Assembly (NCBI RefSeq): GCF_039905635.1
Contig: NZ_CP157000.1
Location: 3,038,001 to 3,102,000, forward strand
Reading direction: 5' to 3'
Source: Microbacterium sp. ProA8
GTDB lineage: Bacteria > Actinomycetota > Actinomycetes > Actinomycetales > Microbacteriaceae
DNA length: 64,000 nt
Shown: piece after piece, positions 54,434 to 63,120 of the stretch
How the letters are laid out: each line of letters starts with the position of its first letter
Position numbering within the stretch: position 1 is the first letter of the stretch
Notes under the pieces: generated by a model
What the model was told of the DNA's origin: nothing
Databases searched by the model: none
Seen by the model: the letters and a program-made list of their open reading frames with translations, nothing else
Made by a program: the position numbers and the translations under genes

Positions 54434-56699
54434 GGCGGCCCGCGTCGCGCGCGGACGCGGCGGCGAGCGCCTGCTGACGATCTCGATCCTCGCGGCGCTC
54501 CTGGCGGCGCTGCTGCCGGTGGTGCGCGTCATCGAGCCGGGATGGTGGCTCATCGGAGCGCTGCTGCTGGCGGCGATGGTGCTCGCTGCGGGTTACACCG
54601 CCCGTCGGTATCGCCTTCCGGCCGTCGCCGTGACCCTGATCGAGGCAGCGGTGTGGGTCGTGTTCATGACCTTGGTGTTCCTGCGCGACACCGCGCTGCT
54701 CTGGATCATCCCCACGACCGACACCTTCCGAGTGGCCCCTCAGCTGGTCGAGGCGGCGATGGTCGAGATCACCGTCGGCGCGGCCCCGCTCGAGCCGACC
54801 CTGTCGCTGGGGTTCGTCGTGGTCGGGGCGATGGGCCTGCTCACGATCATCGTCGACCATGTCGCGGTGACCGCACGGATGCCGCTGCTCGCCTCTGTCG
54901 GCATCGTCGCGGTGTCGCTCATCCCGGCGATCGCGGCACCGAGCGACGTCGACGTCATCGGATTCGTGTTCCTCGCGGTGACGATCCTCTTCCTCATCCG
55001 ATCCGAGACGCGCTCGCGGGAGAAGCCGCTCGAGCGCGAGGCCGAGCGGACAGCAGGAGTCCCTGCGACGGCCCTCGGCATCGGCGCGATCGCGATCGTC
55101 GTCGCCGTGGTCGCGACACCGGTGCTGCCCCAGCCGGGTGCGCGGGCGGGAACCGGAATGGGACCGGGACCTGGGATCGACGCGACGCTGCAACTCGGCG
55201 ACGATCTGCGCCGCCCGCAGGAGGCGGAGGTTCTCCGGCTGCGGACCGACGCGCCGTCGGTGCCCTATCTGCGCGCGACGACGCTGTCGCGATTCGAGGG
55301 CGGGGTATGGGAGCCTGACCGTGCCCAGACCATCTCGCTCGGCTCCGAGCGGGCCTTCGGCGCGGTGGATGCCGATGCCGACGTCCGCCTCGGCGACTAC
55401 ACGGCGAAGATCGACGTGGTCAACCTCGACTCGCCATGGGCGCCGGTGCCCTACCCGGCCGTCGGTGTCGACGGCCTCAGCGCGGGCCTGTGGGGGGCGG
55501 TCCCGTACAACCACACGGTGGCTTCCACGAACAGTTCGACCCAGGGGCAGGCCTACGAGGTCGCCTATGCGCCAGCGCGGCCTTCGCTCGAGCAGGTGCG
55601 AAACACCACCTCGGTGGGGTCGCAGGTGCGCGATGAGACCACGGAGCTGCCCTCCGACATCTCTCCGATCATCGGGGAGCTCGCGCAGCAGATGACCGCC
55701 GAGGCGACCACCGACTACGACCGGCTGACGGCGCTGCAGCGCTGGTTCCGCGGCGGCGACTTCAAGTACTCGTTGGAGGCCCCCGTCGAGGAAGGCTTCG
55801 ACGGCAGCGGTGCTGAGGCCGTCGCCCGGTTCCTGGAGGTGCGCGAAGGCTACTGCGTCCACTTCGCGTCGGCGTTCGCGCTTATGGCCCGCACCCTGAA
55901 CATGCCCTCGCGCATCGTCGTCGGCTACCTGCCGGGGACGCCCACCACCGAGAGCATCGACGGCCAGCCGGTGTTCTCCGTGTACAGCTCGCAGCTGCAC
56001 GCCTGGCCCGAGGTGTACTTCGACGGCATCGGCTGGATCCCGTTCGAGCCGACGTCGGGCCTCGGGGTGCCGACGACGTTCTCGTCCGAGGCGGCGCTGC
56101 CGGGCCAGTCCACGAATCCGGATGCCGTGACCCCGCAGTCCAGCGCCACACCCACGGCGCCGGGCGACCAGGCCCAGATCGACCTCGAGGAGGAGCGTCA
56201 GAACGCGAGCGGCGGAGGTGCGGCAGCCGGCCTCGACCCGCTCCCGATCCTCGGCGTCGTGGCGGCGCTGGTGGTGCTCCTCGCACTCCCCTTCCTCATC
56301 CGCGAACTGCGCCGGCGTCAGCAGGAAGCCGCGGCCCGCAGCGGCGATGCGGCCGCGGCGTGGCAGTCCGTCCAGGAGGCGGCCATCGACGTCGGCATCG
56401 CGGTGCCGGCCAGCGAGACGCCTCGCGCGTTCGCACGCCGCCTGGTCGAGGAGCACGGAGCTCCGGCATCCGAGATGAACACGGTCGTCCTGGCGATCGA
56501 GCGTGCCAGCTACTCGCGTGCCGGCACGCGCTCGCAGTGGATGGGAGATGCCGCCGCCGCCGCGGCAGGCTCCGTGCGAGCGGCGCTGCTGGCGTCGGTG
56601 CCACCGTCGCGCCGCATCCTCGCCCTGCTCGCGCCGCGATCGCTCATCATCCGTCCGGGCAGCGTCTACGCGGGAAGCGCCCCGGTTCGGGCAGGGTAG
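54420..56699 (+). CDS. Membrane protein with transglutaminase-like domain
   Basis: A 759-residue protein. Residues 15-260 contain about six or seven helices (TISILAALLAALLPVVRVIEPG, WWLIGALLLAAMVLAAGY and others). A large external part follows, with a transglutaminase core at about 455-555: EGYCVHFASAFALMARTLNMPSRIVVGYLPG has the catalytic Cys near residue 478, LHAWPEVYFDGIGWIPFEPTSG the His and later Asp. A last helix (LPILGVVAALVVLLALPFLI) precedes a basic cytosolic tail with a DUF4129-like look. The 14-base overlap with DUF58 implies coupled expression. Such proteins are thought to act on the envelope; the reaction is unknown. Confidence 0.9.
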   Translation: MSSAEAARVARGRGGERLLTISILAALLAALLPVVRVIEPGWWLIGALLLAAMVLAAGYTARRYRLPAVAVTLIEAAVWVVFMTLVFLRDTALLWIIPTTDTFRVAPQLVEAAMVEITVGAAPLEPTLSLGFVVVGAMGLLTIIVDHVAVTARMPLLASVGIVAVSLIPAIAAPSDVDVIGFVFLAVTILFLIRSETRSREKPLEREAERTAGVPATALGIGAIAIVVAVVATPVLPQPGARAGTGMGPGPGIDATLQLGDDLRRPQEAEVLRLRTDAPSVPYLRATTLSRFEGGVWEPDRAQTISLGSERAFGAVDADADVRLGDYTAKIDVVNLDSPWAPVPYPAVGVDGLSAGLWGAVPYNHTVASTNSSTQGQAYEVAYAPARPSLEQVRNTTSVGSQVRDETTELPSDISPIIGELAQQMTAEATTDYDRLTALQRWFRGGDFKYSLEAPVEEGFDGSGAEAVARFLEVREGYCVHFASAFALMARTLNMPSRIVVGYLPGTPTTESIDGQPVFSVYSSQLHAWPEVYFDGIGWIPFEPTSGLGVPTTFSSEAALPGQSTNPDAVTPQSSATPTAPGDQAQIDLEEERQNASGGGAAAGLDPLPILGVVAALVVLLALPFLIRELRRRQQEAAARSGDAAAAWQSVQEAAIDVGIAVPASETPRAFARRLVEEHGAPASEMNTVVLAIERASYSRAGTRSQWMGDAAAAAAGSVRAALLASVPPSRRILALLAPRSLIIRPGSVYAGSAPVRAG

Positions 56700-56740
56700 C
56701 CGCGCAGGGTAGGATGGTCGGCGGCCCTCCGGGGCCGCCT

Positions 56741-56828
56741 GGAGGATTCGCCTAGTGGCCTATGGCGCACGCTTGGAAAGCGTGTTGGGTGCAAGCCCTC
56801 GGGGGTTCGAATCCCCCATCCTCCGCCA
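56741..56828 (+). tRNA. tRNA-Ser (anticodon GGA)
   Basis: An 85-base class II tRNA plus encoded CCA (56826-56828). Acceptor GGAGGAT/ATCCTCC; anticodon stem CACGC/GCGTG around loop TTGGAAA (GGA, reads UCC/UCU); a long variable arm (TTGGGTGCAAGCCCTC); T-arm GGGGG/CCCCC with loop TTCGAAT. A TAGGAT -10 box lies about 25 bases upstream, with a GGCGGCCC/GGGCCGCC hairpin in between. Confidence 0.96.
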
Positions 56829-56923
56829 TCTGCAATCCGTGTGCCCTCACGGCATCGCGACCCGTCCCGGCCTCTTGCCCCACGCAGGTCTGCGGACGGA
56901 GGCCAACCTGTCGCGGTCGGCTC

Positions 56924-57202
56924 TCAGTCGCTTCGACGCGCACCGCCGACCAGAATCGCGTCCACCTCGTCGAGCGCCGCCTGCAGCGTCGGCAACTCGA
57001 CCGCTTCCGGGCGGCCCTTCACGCAGAGCAGGTAGACCACCGAATCCTTGCACTCGAGATAGGCGAGAACCCGCCCCGGGTCGTCGGGGTCAGCCTCGGG
57101 ATCGCAGGCGATCCATCCTCCCTCTCCCACCCAGACCAGTTCCGGTCGGCGTCGCCGGGGTGATAGCGATGCAGTCCGTCCCGCGGGGGCGTTGGTGTGC
57201 AT
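56924..57202 (-). CDS. Small hypothetical protein
   Basis: A 92-residue soluble protein. The ATG at 57202 has GGGAGG seven bases before it, which makes it a convincing gene. After a basic start (RTASLSPRRRRPE) it reads LVWVGEGGWIACDPEADPDDPGRVLAYLECKDSVVYLLCVKGRPEAVELPTLQAALDEVDAILVG, compatible with a small alpha/beta fold. Two Cys residues are present. I do not recognise it. It lies between tRNA-Ser and a second small orphan on the other strand. Confidence 0.6.
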   Translation of the reverse strand: MHTNAPAGRTASLSPRRRRPELVWVGEGGWIACDPEADPDDPGRVLAYLECKDSVVYLLCVKGRPEAVELPTLQAALDEVDAILVGGARRSD

Positions 57203-57578
57203 GAGCGTTCCTCCCAGTACTGACGACGTCGCGAGGGAATGCCGCCACCATCGGGGATGGGAAGCACCGCTGACGAGGGGGTTGACGAAACGCCGAACGA
57301 GCGGAATCGTCGTCCGGGGACGAGGCGACGCTGCTCAGGCCCCACCGTCATAGGCGGAGGCTCCGCCCGGGGACGTGGCGTGCGCGGCAGTGGTTGTGAT
57401 CTGCGCGGTGGCGTGACTCGCGCGGGTGCCTCGTCGGACACGCTCGGCTGTGTATGACCCGTGCATATCGTCGTGCCCGGGGGTACGAGTGCTGCGCAGG
57501 CGTAGCGTCGACCCCAGCCGGGCCTCGCAACTCCAGGAGCGTTCGCTCACAGCTCGGGATCTCATTGCGAGGGCCGCG
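57203..57578. other. Divergent spacer between two small orphan genes
   Basis: About 376 bases without a convincing gene. A frame on the plus strand is open from 57426 into the next gene but lacks a start with a ribosome site. I see no strong terminator or known RNA motif, only GC-rich sequence that must contain the two divergent promoters. Confidence 0.4.
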
Positions 57579-57854
57579 ATGCTCATCAACAAGGTCCGCT
57601 TCGACGGACAGACCTTCCTTCTCGCGCCGGATCAAGACGTGGACGCGCTGAAGACGGCGATCGTCACTGCGGTGCGCGAAGGCTCGGATTTCGTAGACTT
57701 CGCAACCGTGGGACACGGCACCATCTCGCTGCTGGTGACGTCTTCGCTGCCCGTGCGATTCCAGGTCATCGAACGCACCGAGGAGCAACTCCAGCTTCTC
57801 GAGGCAGAGCCGCCGCCCTTCGACGAAGACGCCTGGATCGAACACGGTTTCTGA
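57579..57854 (+). CDS. Small hypothetical protein
   Basis: A 91-residue acidic protein: MLINKVRFDGQTFLLAPDQ followed by DVDALKTAIVTAVREGSDFVDFATVGHGTISLLVTSSLPVRFQVIERTEEQLQLLEAEPPPFDEDAW. It looks like a compact alpha/beta domain with an acidic tail. The ATG at 57579 has GAGGG five bases upstream. I do not recognise the family. It is 186 bases upstream of the RsbQ-like gene, same strand; a link to that pair is possible but unproven. Confidence 0.62.
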   Translation: MLINKVRFDGQTFLLAPDQDVDALKTAIVTAVREGSDFVDFATVGHGTISLLVTSSLPVRFQVIERTEEQLQLLEAEPPPFDEDAWIEHGF

Positions 57855-58040
57855 TTCGCGCTGAACTCGACACCGGGCGACGCGCCAGACAGCGGGCTCG
57901 AGCCCGCGCCGTTCCCCCACCCCTCGATTCGCTCCCCGGACGCAATCGGTCGAAGGCCGAGCGTGTGTTCGATCGGCAAGCGTCTACGATTCTGCTGGGC
58001 GCCTCTTTGCGCGCGACGGCGAGTCGGAACTGGAGCACAC

Positions 58041-58853
58041 ATGGCGGTCCTCGGTACGCGCGACGCGCTGCGGCGGAACAATGTGACGGTTTCCGGCGCC
58101 GCCGGCGGCCGCGCCATGATCTTCGCGCACGGGTTCGGGTGCAGCCAGGCGACGTGGGATCTCGTCGCTCCGCACTTCGAGACCGACCACAAGGTGATCC
58201 TGTTCGACCACGTCGGTGCAGGAGGTTCGGACACGTCGGCGTACGACCCGGGCAAGTACGACTCGCTGCACGGCTACGCCGAGGACCTGCTCCAGATCCT
58301 CGACGCGCTGGACGTCACGGATGTGGTGTTCGTCGGTCACTCCGTCAGCGCGATGATCGGGATCCTTGCCGCCAACCGCGACCCCTCGCGCTTCGGCGCA
58401 CTGGTGCTCGTCGGTCCGTCGCCCCGGTACGTCAACGACGGCTCGTATCGTGGCGGGTTCGAGCCGGACGACATCACGTCGCTGCTCGACTCCCTCGACA
58501 GCAATTACCTGGGATGGTCCCGCGCGATGGCTCCCGTGATCATGGGGAACCCGCAGCGGCCAGAGCTGGGCGATCAGCTCACCGCGAGCTTCTGCGCCAT
58601 CGATCCGGAGATCGCGAGGCATTTCGCCCACGTGACCTTCCTCTCCGACAATCGCGCCGACCTTCCGCTGGTGACCGTGCCGACACTGGTGCTGCAGTGC
58701 AGCGCAGACGCCATCGCTCCGGTCGAGGTCGGGCGATACATGCACGCGGCGATCGAGGGCAGCACGCTGTCGGTGCTCGAGGCGACCGGGCATGTGCCGA
58801 TCCTGTCCGCACCCGATGAGGTGGTCGCTCAGATCCGCGGGTATCTCGGGTGA
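58041..58853 (+). CDS. RsbQ-like alpha/beta hydrolase
   Basis: A 270-residue protein closely following the RsbQ/KAI2/D14 pattern: MIFAHGFGCSQATWDLVAP, VILFDHVGAGGSD, DSLHGYAEDLLQILDALDV, VGHSVSAMIG with nucleophile Ser101, LQCSADAIAP with Asp223 and TGHVPILSAP with His251. The spacing matches the B. subtilis RsbQ triad (Ser96, Asp219, His247). RsbQ is needed to activate the PAS phosphatase RsbP in the energy-stress pathway; its ligand is unknown. Here the partner gene, overlapping by four bases (GTGA), is a PAS-GAF-GGDEF protein instead. GGAG lies five bases before the ATG. Confidence 0.9.
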   Translation: MAVLGTRDALRRNNVTVSGAAGGRAMIFAHGFGCSQATWDLVAPHFETDHKVILFDHVGAGGSDTSAYDPGKYDSLHGYAEDLLQILDALDVTDVVFVGHSVSAMIGILAANRDPSRFGALVLVGPSPRYVNDGSYRGGFEPDDITSLLDSLDSNYLGWSRAMAPVIMGNPQRPELGDQLTASFCAIDPEIARHFAHVTFLSDNRADLPLVTVPTLVLQCSADAIAPVEVGRYMHAAIEGSTLSVLEATGHVPILSAPDEVVAQIRGYLG

Positions 58854-60253
58854 CGCCGACGAATGACCCCGGGTGGTTCCACCACGCCCCCTGCGGCCTG
58901 ATCGCCACCTCGCTCGAGGGCGTCATCCTCGAGGCGAACGACACGATGCTCGACTGGACAGGCTTCAGCTCGGAACAGCTCCAGGGCCGATCGTTCGCGT
59001 CGCTCCTGGATCCCGGTAGTCAGCTCTTCTACGAGACCAGGCACGCGCAGGCCCTGCCCTTGCAAGGCCGGCTGAACGAGGTCGCGCTGACGATGATCGG
59101 TGCGGACGGCACCCCGCTGCACGTTCTGATCAATTCGACACGCGACAGCGCGGCGGGGCTGATCCGCATCGCGGTGTTCAATGCGTCCGGGCGCATCGAG
59201 TACGAGCGGGACCTCCTGCACGCTCGGCGGGCGGCGGAGTCGTCGGAGGCACGGGTCCGGGTCCTCCAGGAGGTGTCGCGCACCTTCGGCGTCAGCGCGA
59301 GCGACGAGGACGTCGCGCATTCCTTCGCCGAGGTCGCCCGAACGGCGTTCGCCGCGCGCGACGCGGGAGTGCTGCTGCTCGACGACGACGGCGAATTGGC
59401 TCTGGTCGGAGGCACCAATCCGCTGGCCGGGCTCGTTTCGCCGATCGTCAGCCTTCGCAACAGTCCGGACGTGGTCGTCGTCGACGAAGAGACCGCGACC
59501 CGAGAATTCCCGCAGCTCGCCACGGCATTGCGCGCGACCCGGCTGGCGGCGGTCAGCGTGATGCCGCTGCTGGACGACCACCGGCGGCTGGGGATCCTGG
59601 TCTGCTTCTTCGGGCGCGCCCGGCGGTTCGACGACCAGTTCTTCGATCTGCAGAAGGCACTGGGGCGCCAAGCGTCGCAGACGCTGGTGCGCGTGAGACT
59701 GCAGCGCCAATTGGCGTTCCTGGCGCTGCACGACCAGCTCACCGGCGTCGCCAACCGACAGCTTCTCGAGCAGAGCCTCGCGGAGGCCCTGGAAGCGGCA
59801 TCCGCGCGCGATGAGCCACTTGCCGTGCTGTTCCTCGATGTCGACGATTTCAAGTCGATCAACGACCGGTTCGGCCACGCCGTCGGCGACATGGTGCTCG
59901 TGGAATTGGCTCTCAGGCTGAGCGCCGGAGTGCGCTCCGAGGATGTGGTGGGCCGGATCGGCGGGGATGAATTCGTCGCCATCTGCGCGAACGCCGACGA
60001 GGCCGCTGCGACGAGCATCGCCGAGCGCATCCTGCGTCTCACCAACGAGCCCATCACGATCGCTGCGGGGCAGATCTCGGCGTCCGTGAGCGTCGGCGTC
60101 TCGATGTTCCAGCCCGGGGTGCACCCACGCCCCGCCCCCGAGCAGCTGCTCGTACGCGCCGACCGTGCGATGTACGAGTCGAAGGGCGCCGGCAAGAACC
60201 GCTTCAGTTTCGAGACGCCGCTCCGACTGCTCCCCACCGACGGCACGGCGTGA
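58850..60253 (+). CDS. PAS-GAF-GGDEF diguanylate cyclase
   Basis: A 467-residue cytosolic sensor enzyme. PAS domain at about residues 10-115 (GLIATSLEGVILEANDTMLDWTGF..., with SQLFYETRHAQALPLQG, a sequence type I associate with the PAS domains of RsbP-like proteins). GAF domain at 140-285. GGDEF domain at 290-455: active-site GGDEF at 371-375 is intact, and an RxxD inhibition site (RSED, 362-365) lies five residues before it. It should make cyclic di-GMP from GTP under PAS/GAF control with product feedback. No EAL domain. The GTG overlaps the RsbQ-like stop, so the two are co-translated. Confidence 0.93.
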   Translation: MTPTNDPGWFHHAPCGLIATSLEGVILEANDTMLDWTGFSSEQLQGRSFASLLDPGSQLFYETRHAQALPLQGRLNEVALTMIGADGTPLHVLINSTRDSAAGLIRIAVFNASGRIEYERDLLHARRAAESSEARVRVLQEVSRTFGVSASDEDVAHSFAEVARTAFAARDAGVLLLDDDGELALVGGTNPLAGLVSPIVSLRNSPDVVVVDEETATREFPQLATALRATRLAAVSVMPLLDDHRRLGILVCFFGRARRFDDQFFDLQKALGRQASQTLVRVRLQRQLAFLALHDQLTGVANRQLLEQSLAEALEAASARDEPLAVLFLDVDDFKSINDRFGHAVGDMVLVELALRLSAGVRSEDVVGRIGGDEFVAICANADEAAATSIAERILRLTNEPITIAAGQISASVSVGVSMFQPGVHPRPAPEQLLVRADRAMYESKGAGKNRFSFETPLRLLPTDGTA

Positions 60254-60357
60254 GGGACCGCTGAGCCCGCGCTTTCGGGATCATCCCGGCCGAACGGCAG
60301 AGGAGTCGCGGCGGAGCCGCCGCCCCCGGAGGATTTTGACGGGGTGAGTGGAGGCGG

Positions 60358-61704
60358 TCAGTCGTCGCCTTGTTCGTCGTCGTCCTGCTTCTGCTGCTCC
60401 TCGAGGCGCTTCTGCTCATCCTCGGCCTGTTTGCGCTGTTCCTCCTCCAGCTTCTTCTGCGCTTCCTCGGCCTCCTTCCGAGCTTCTTCGGCCGCTTTGC
60501 GCTCCTCCTTCGTCATGCCCGGGTCATCGACGACGGTGTCGTTGCCGGTGTCCTCTGCCGGCGGCGGAGAGTCAGACGGGTCGGTGACAGCGGGCACGGG
60601 CGCAGGCGTATCCTGCGGCCCGCCCGGCGCGATCGCACCGATGACCACCGCGATCACGAGCGCGACGGCGGCGAGCGCGCCCCCGATCATGGCGAGCAGA
60701 CGCCCCCGCCGACCTCCGCGCACGGGCGTCCCGCTTTGCGCAGAGGCGACCGGCGCAGACGGTCCCCCAGCGGCAGCCGCCGCACCCGCCGCGGGCGCGA
60801 CCAACGTGGCAGCGGTGAGGGGGACAGTGGCCGTCGTGCCTGGCGCAGACATGTCGACCGCGCCGGCCGGATCGGTGAGCGTGCCTGCTGCGGCCGCCAC
60901 CTCGGCCGCGGTCGGCCGGTTCTGCGGCTCGGCATCCAACATGCGCGTCAGGAGGTCACGCCAGCGGAGATCCAGCGCCGCGGGAATCGCCGGCGGGTTC
61001 TCCACGCGCGCCACCGCAGCGGCCATCCCACCTCCGTGAGGATGGGCTCGCTCTCCGGTCAGCGCTTCCAAGAGCACGAGGCCGAGTGAGTAGATGTCCG
61101 ACGCCGGAGCGGGCTCTCCGCCACGGATCTGCTCGGGCGCGAGATAGGCGACGGTCCCGACGACCAATCCGGGCGACGTCAGTCGCGACGCGTCGAGCAG
61201 ATAGGCGATGCCGAAATCGGCCAGCTTCGCACGCGGGCGGGAGCCGGGAAGCTGAGCCGGACTCAGCAGGACGTTGGAGGGCTTGATGTCGCGATGGACG
61301 ACACCGGCCTGATGCACGACGTGCAGCGCCTCCGCGAGCTCGGCACCCAGGTGTGCCACCGCATCGGGCGGCAGCGGACCGCGCTCGGCAAGCCGAGAAC
61401 CGAGCGTGGGCCCATCGACGAACTCCATCACCAGATACTCCGGCTGACCGGGGGTCAGTCGAGCGTCGAACAGCGTCACCAGAGACGGATGATTGAGGGA
61501 GGCGAGCACGGTCATCTCACTGCGAGCCCGCTCCGACGAGGCTCCGTCCACACCGGGGCGGATGAGCTTGATCGCTACGGTCCGGCCGAGGGCGACATCC
61601 TCCGCGCGATAGACCCGCGCCATGCCGCCTTCGCCGACGCACTCGCCCAGCCGATACCGGCCGTCCAGCAGCGCGGCCGGCTCATCGCTGTCGGCAGCTG
61701 TCAT
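60358..61704 (-). CDS. Membrane Ser/Thr protein kinase with charged external tail
   Basis: A 448-residue Hanks-type kinase. GECVGEGGMARVYRAEDVALGRTVAIKLIRP has the Gly loop and Lys; VVHRDIKPSNVLLS the catalytic loop; LADFGIAYLLD the DFG; GTVAYLAPEQIRGGEPAPASDIYSLGLVLLEALTGERAH the activation and D-box regions. A Pro/Ala-rich linker leads to a helix (LLAMIGGALAAVALVIAVVIGAI, near residue 350). Outside there are no PASTA domains; the last 50 residues are a Glu/Lys/Gln-rich helix (coiled-coil-like). The ATG at 61704 has GGAGG four bases before it. Convergent with the GGDEF gene. Confidence 0.92.
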   Translation of the reverse strand: MTAADSDEPAALLDGRYRLGECVGEGGMARVYRAEDVALGRTVAIKLIRPGVDGASSERARSEMTVLASLNHPSLVTLFDARLTPGQPEYLVMEFVDGPTLGSRLAERGPLPPDAVAHLGAELAEALHVVHQAGVVHRDIKPSNVLLSPAQLPGSRPRAKLADFGIAYLLDASRLTSPGLVVGTVAYLAPEQIRGGEPAPASDIYSLGLVLLEALTGERAHPHGGGMAAAVARVENPPAIPAALDLRWRDLLTRMLDAEPQNRPTAAEVAAAAGTLTDPAGAVDMSAPGTTATVPLTAATLVAPAAGAAAAAGGPSAPVASAQSGTPVRGGRRGRLLAMIGGALAAVALVIAVVIGAIAPGGPQDTPAPVPAVTDPSDSPPPAEDTGNDTVVDDPGMTKEERKAAEEARKEAEEAQKKLEEEQRKQAEDEQKRLEEQQKQDDDEQGDD

Positions 61705-61805
61705 CGTTCCTCCCACCGCCCACGCGGAACGCGGGCATCAGCGAAACTAGTCGATCACCCGTCGCCGCGCGTACCCGTGACGCCCATCCTCCTGCTGTCG
61801 GCATG

Positions 61806-61847
61806 CGAGAACCCCGGCACGGGCGTTCGCTCGTGCCGGGGTTCTCG
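61806..61847 (-). terminator. Terminator hairpin of the secreted-protein gene
   Basis: CGAGAACCCCGGCACG and CGTGCCGGGGTTCTCG form a perfect 16-bp stem around a 10-base loop, about 35 bases after the stop at 61882. No long T-tract follows; the stem strength suggests termination all the same. Confidence 0.65.
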
Positions 61848-61881
61848 TGTGAATCAGGCGCGTTTGCCCAACCCTGCCGTC

Positions 61882-62412
61882 TTACAGGCCGAGGCCCGTC
61901 AGCAGGCGGTTCAGCAGTGCGCTGATCCCCGTCAGCGGACCGTCGCGATCGAGGAGACCAGCGACGGCACACAGCAGGTTGCCGAGCAGGTTGCCCGCAC
62001 CGGGGACCGCTGTGATGTCGAGATGGATCTCGTCGAGGTCGATCACAAGGCCGAGCAGGTCAAGGTGCAGCGGTCCCAGATCGAGGTCCAGAATCGTGCA
62101 GGCGTCTCCCACCTGCAGGCTGTCGATCACTGCGGTGAACGGTTCCGCCGTGATCGTCTCACCGTTGAGCACACCGTCGATCACACCGGTGAGCTGGAGT
62201 TCGCCGTCGACGACCTCAGCAGTCAGGTCGCTGATCTCACCGACGAAACCGGCTCCGGTGACGTCCAGAGCGGTGGGTGCGACGGCCTTCTGCGCAACCG
62301 AGTGGCTCGCGACCGGCGGCGCTGCACTGGCGGCTGCCGCAGGCAGCACTCCGAGGGCGGCAGAAAGGGCGAGGGCGATTCCGGCGCCAGCAACTTTGCT
62401 TCTGCGCAACAT
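61882..62412 (-). CDS. Small secreted protein of unknown function
   Basis: A 176-residue exported protein. Signal peptide at residues 1-31 (LRRSKVAGAGIALALSAALGVLPAAAASAA). The mature part is hydrophobic and acidic (DLTAEVVDGELQLTGVIDGVLNGETITAEPF) with two Cys (DACTIL, NLLCAVAG) that could pair, and a Leu-rich C terminus (LDLDLGPLHLDLLGLVIDLDEIHL). Similar orphan secreted proteins occur in other actinobacteria, but I cannot name a family. The ATG at 62412 has AAGGA 10 bases before it; an earlier GTG at 62421 sits on the ribosome site. A strong hairpin ends the gene. Confidence 0.72.
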   Translation of the reverse strand: MLRRSKVAGAGIALALSAALGVLPAAAASAAPPVASHSVAQKAVAPTALDVTGAGFVGEISDLTAEVVDGELQLTGVIDGVLNGETITAEPFTAVIDSLQVGDACTILDLDLGPLHLDLLGLVIDLDEIHLDITAVPGAGNLLGNLLCAVAGLLDRDGPLTGISALLNRLLTGLGL

Positions 62413-62659
62413 GGTTTGCACTTCCTTTCGTAGGCGGCCCCGCCTCCCCCATCGGGCTACGAGACCATCGGAGTAGCCACGCTAGGCGACCCACCCGGTG
62501 AGGTGAGGGGGCTACCGATCATGAGAAGCGGCGGGTACTATCCCCGCATCGACGTCCGTCTGGGCTCACCGAACGCCGCGGAGGCCCGGTGTGCGAGACG
62601 CTCCGCGGCGCGGTGCAGAACCGGGGCCGACGAGAGAGATGCTCCCTGCGCGTGACCTG

Positions 62660-63076
62660 TCACGCAGCGCCGCGCGCAGGCACGATCTCGGTGAGCAGCG
62701 CCTCCACTCGGCTGCGGATCTCATCGCGGATCGGACGCACCGCCTCGATGCCCTGCCCCGCCGGGTCGTCCAGTTCCCAGTCCTCGTAGCGCTTGCCGGG
62801 GAAGATCGGGCAGGCGTCGCCGCAGCCCATCGTGATCACGACATCGGACTCCCTGACGGCGTCGACGGTGAGCACCTTGGGGGTGCTGCCGGCGATGTCG
62901 ATGCCCTCTTCCGCCATCGCCTCGACGGCAACCGGGTTGATGGCATCCTTGGGCGCGGATCCCGCGGACAGCACCTCGACATCGTCGCCGCCGAGGGCGC
63001 GGAGGTACCCGGCGGCCATCTGCGAGCGGCCGGCGTTGTGCACGCAGACGAACAGGACGGTGGGCTTATCGGTCAC
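62660..63076 (-). CDS. arsC: Arsenate reductase (low-molecular-weight phosphatase fold)
   Basis: A 138-residue ArsC. TVLFVCVHNAGRSQMAAGYL holds the CX5R phosphate/arsenate loop; VITMGCGDACPIFPGKRYEDWELDDPAGQ has the second and third Cys (ITMGCGDACP) and the Asp of the DP motif. It reduces arsenate to arsenite with thioredoxin or mycothiol/mycoredoxin. The GTG at 63076 has GAGG five bases before it; an earlier in-frame start at 63106 is less likely. It lies downstream of an ArsR-ArsC fusion with a similar ArsC part. Confidence 0.92.
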   Translation of the reverse strand: MTDKPTVLFVCVHNAGRSQMAAGYLRALGGDDVEVLSAGSAPKDAINPVAVEAMAEEGIDIAGSTPKVLTVDAVRESDVVITMGCGDACPIFPGKRYEDWELDDPAGQGIEAVRPIRDEIRSRVEALLTEIVPARGAA

Positions 63077-63120
63077 GGTGGCCTCGCTTTCTCTCTCGGA
63101 AAGCATAGACCACCATCTAT

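Noticed and set aside
57285..57305. Possible fourth copy of the palindromic element (GACGAAACGCCGAACGAGCGG)
   Set aside because: Only short words match and there are no complementary arms; likely chance.
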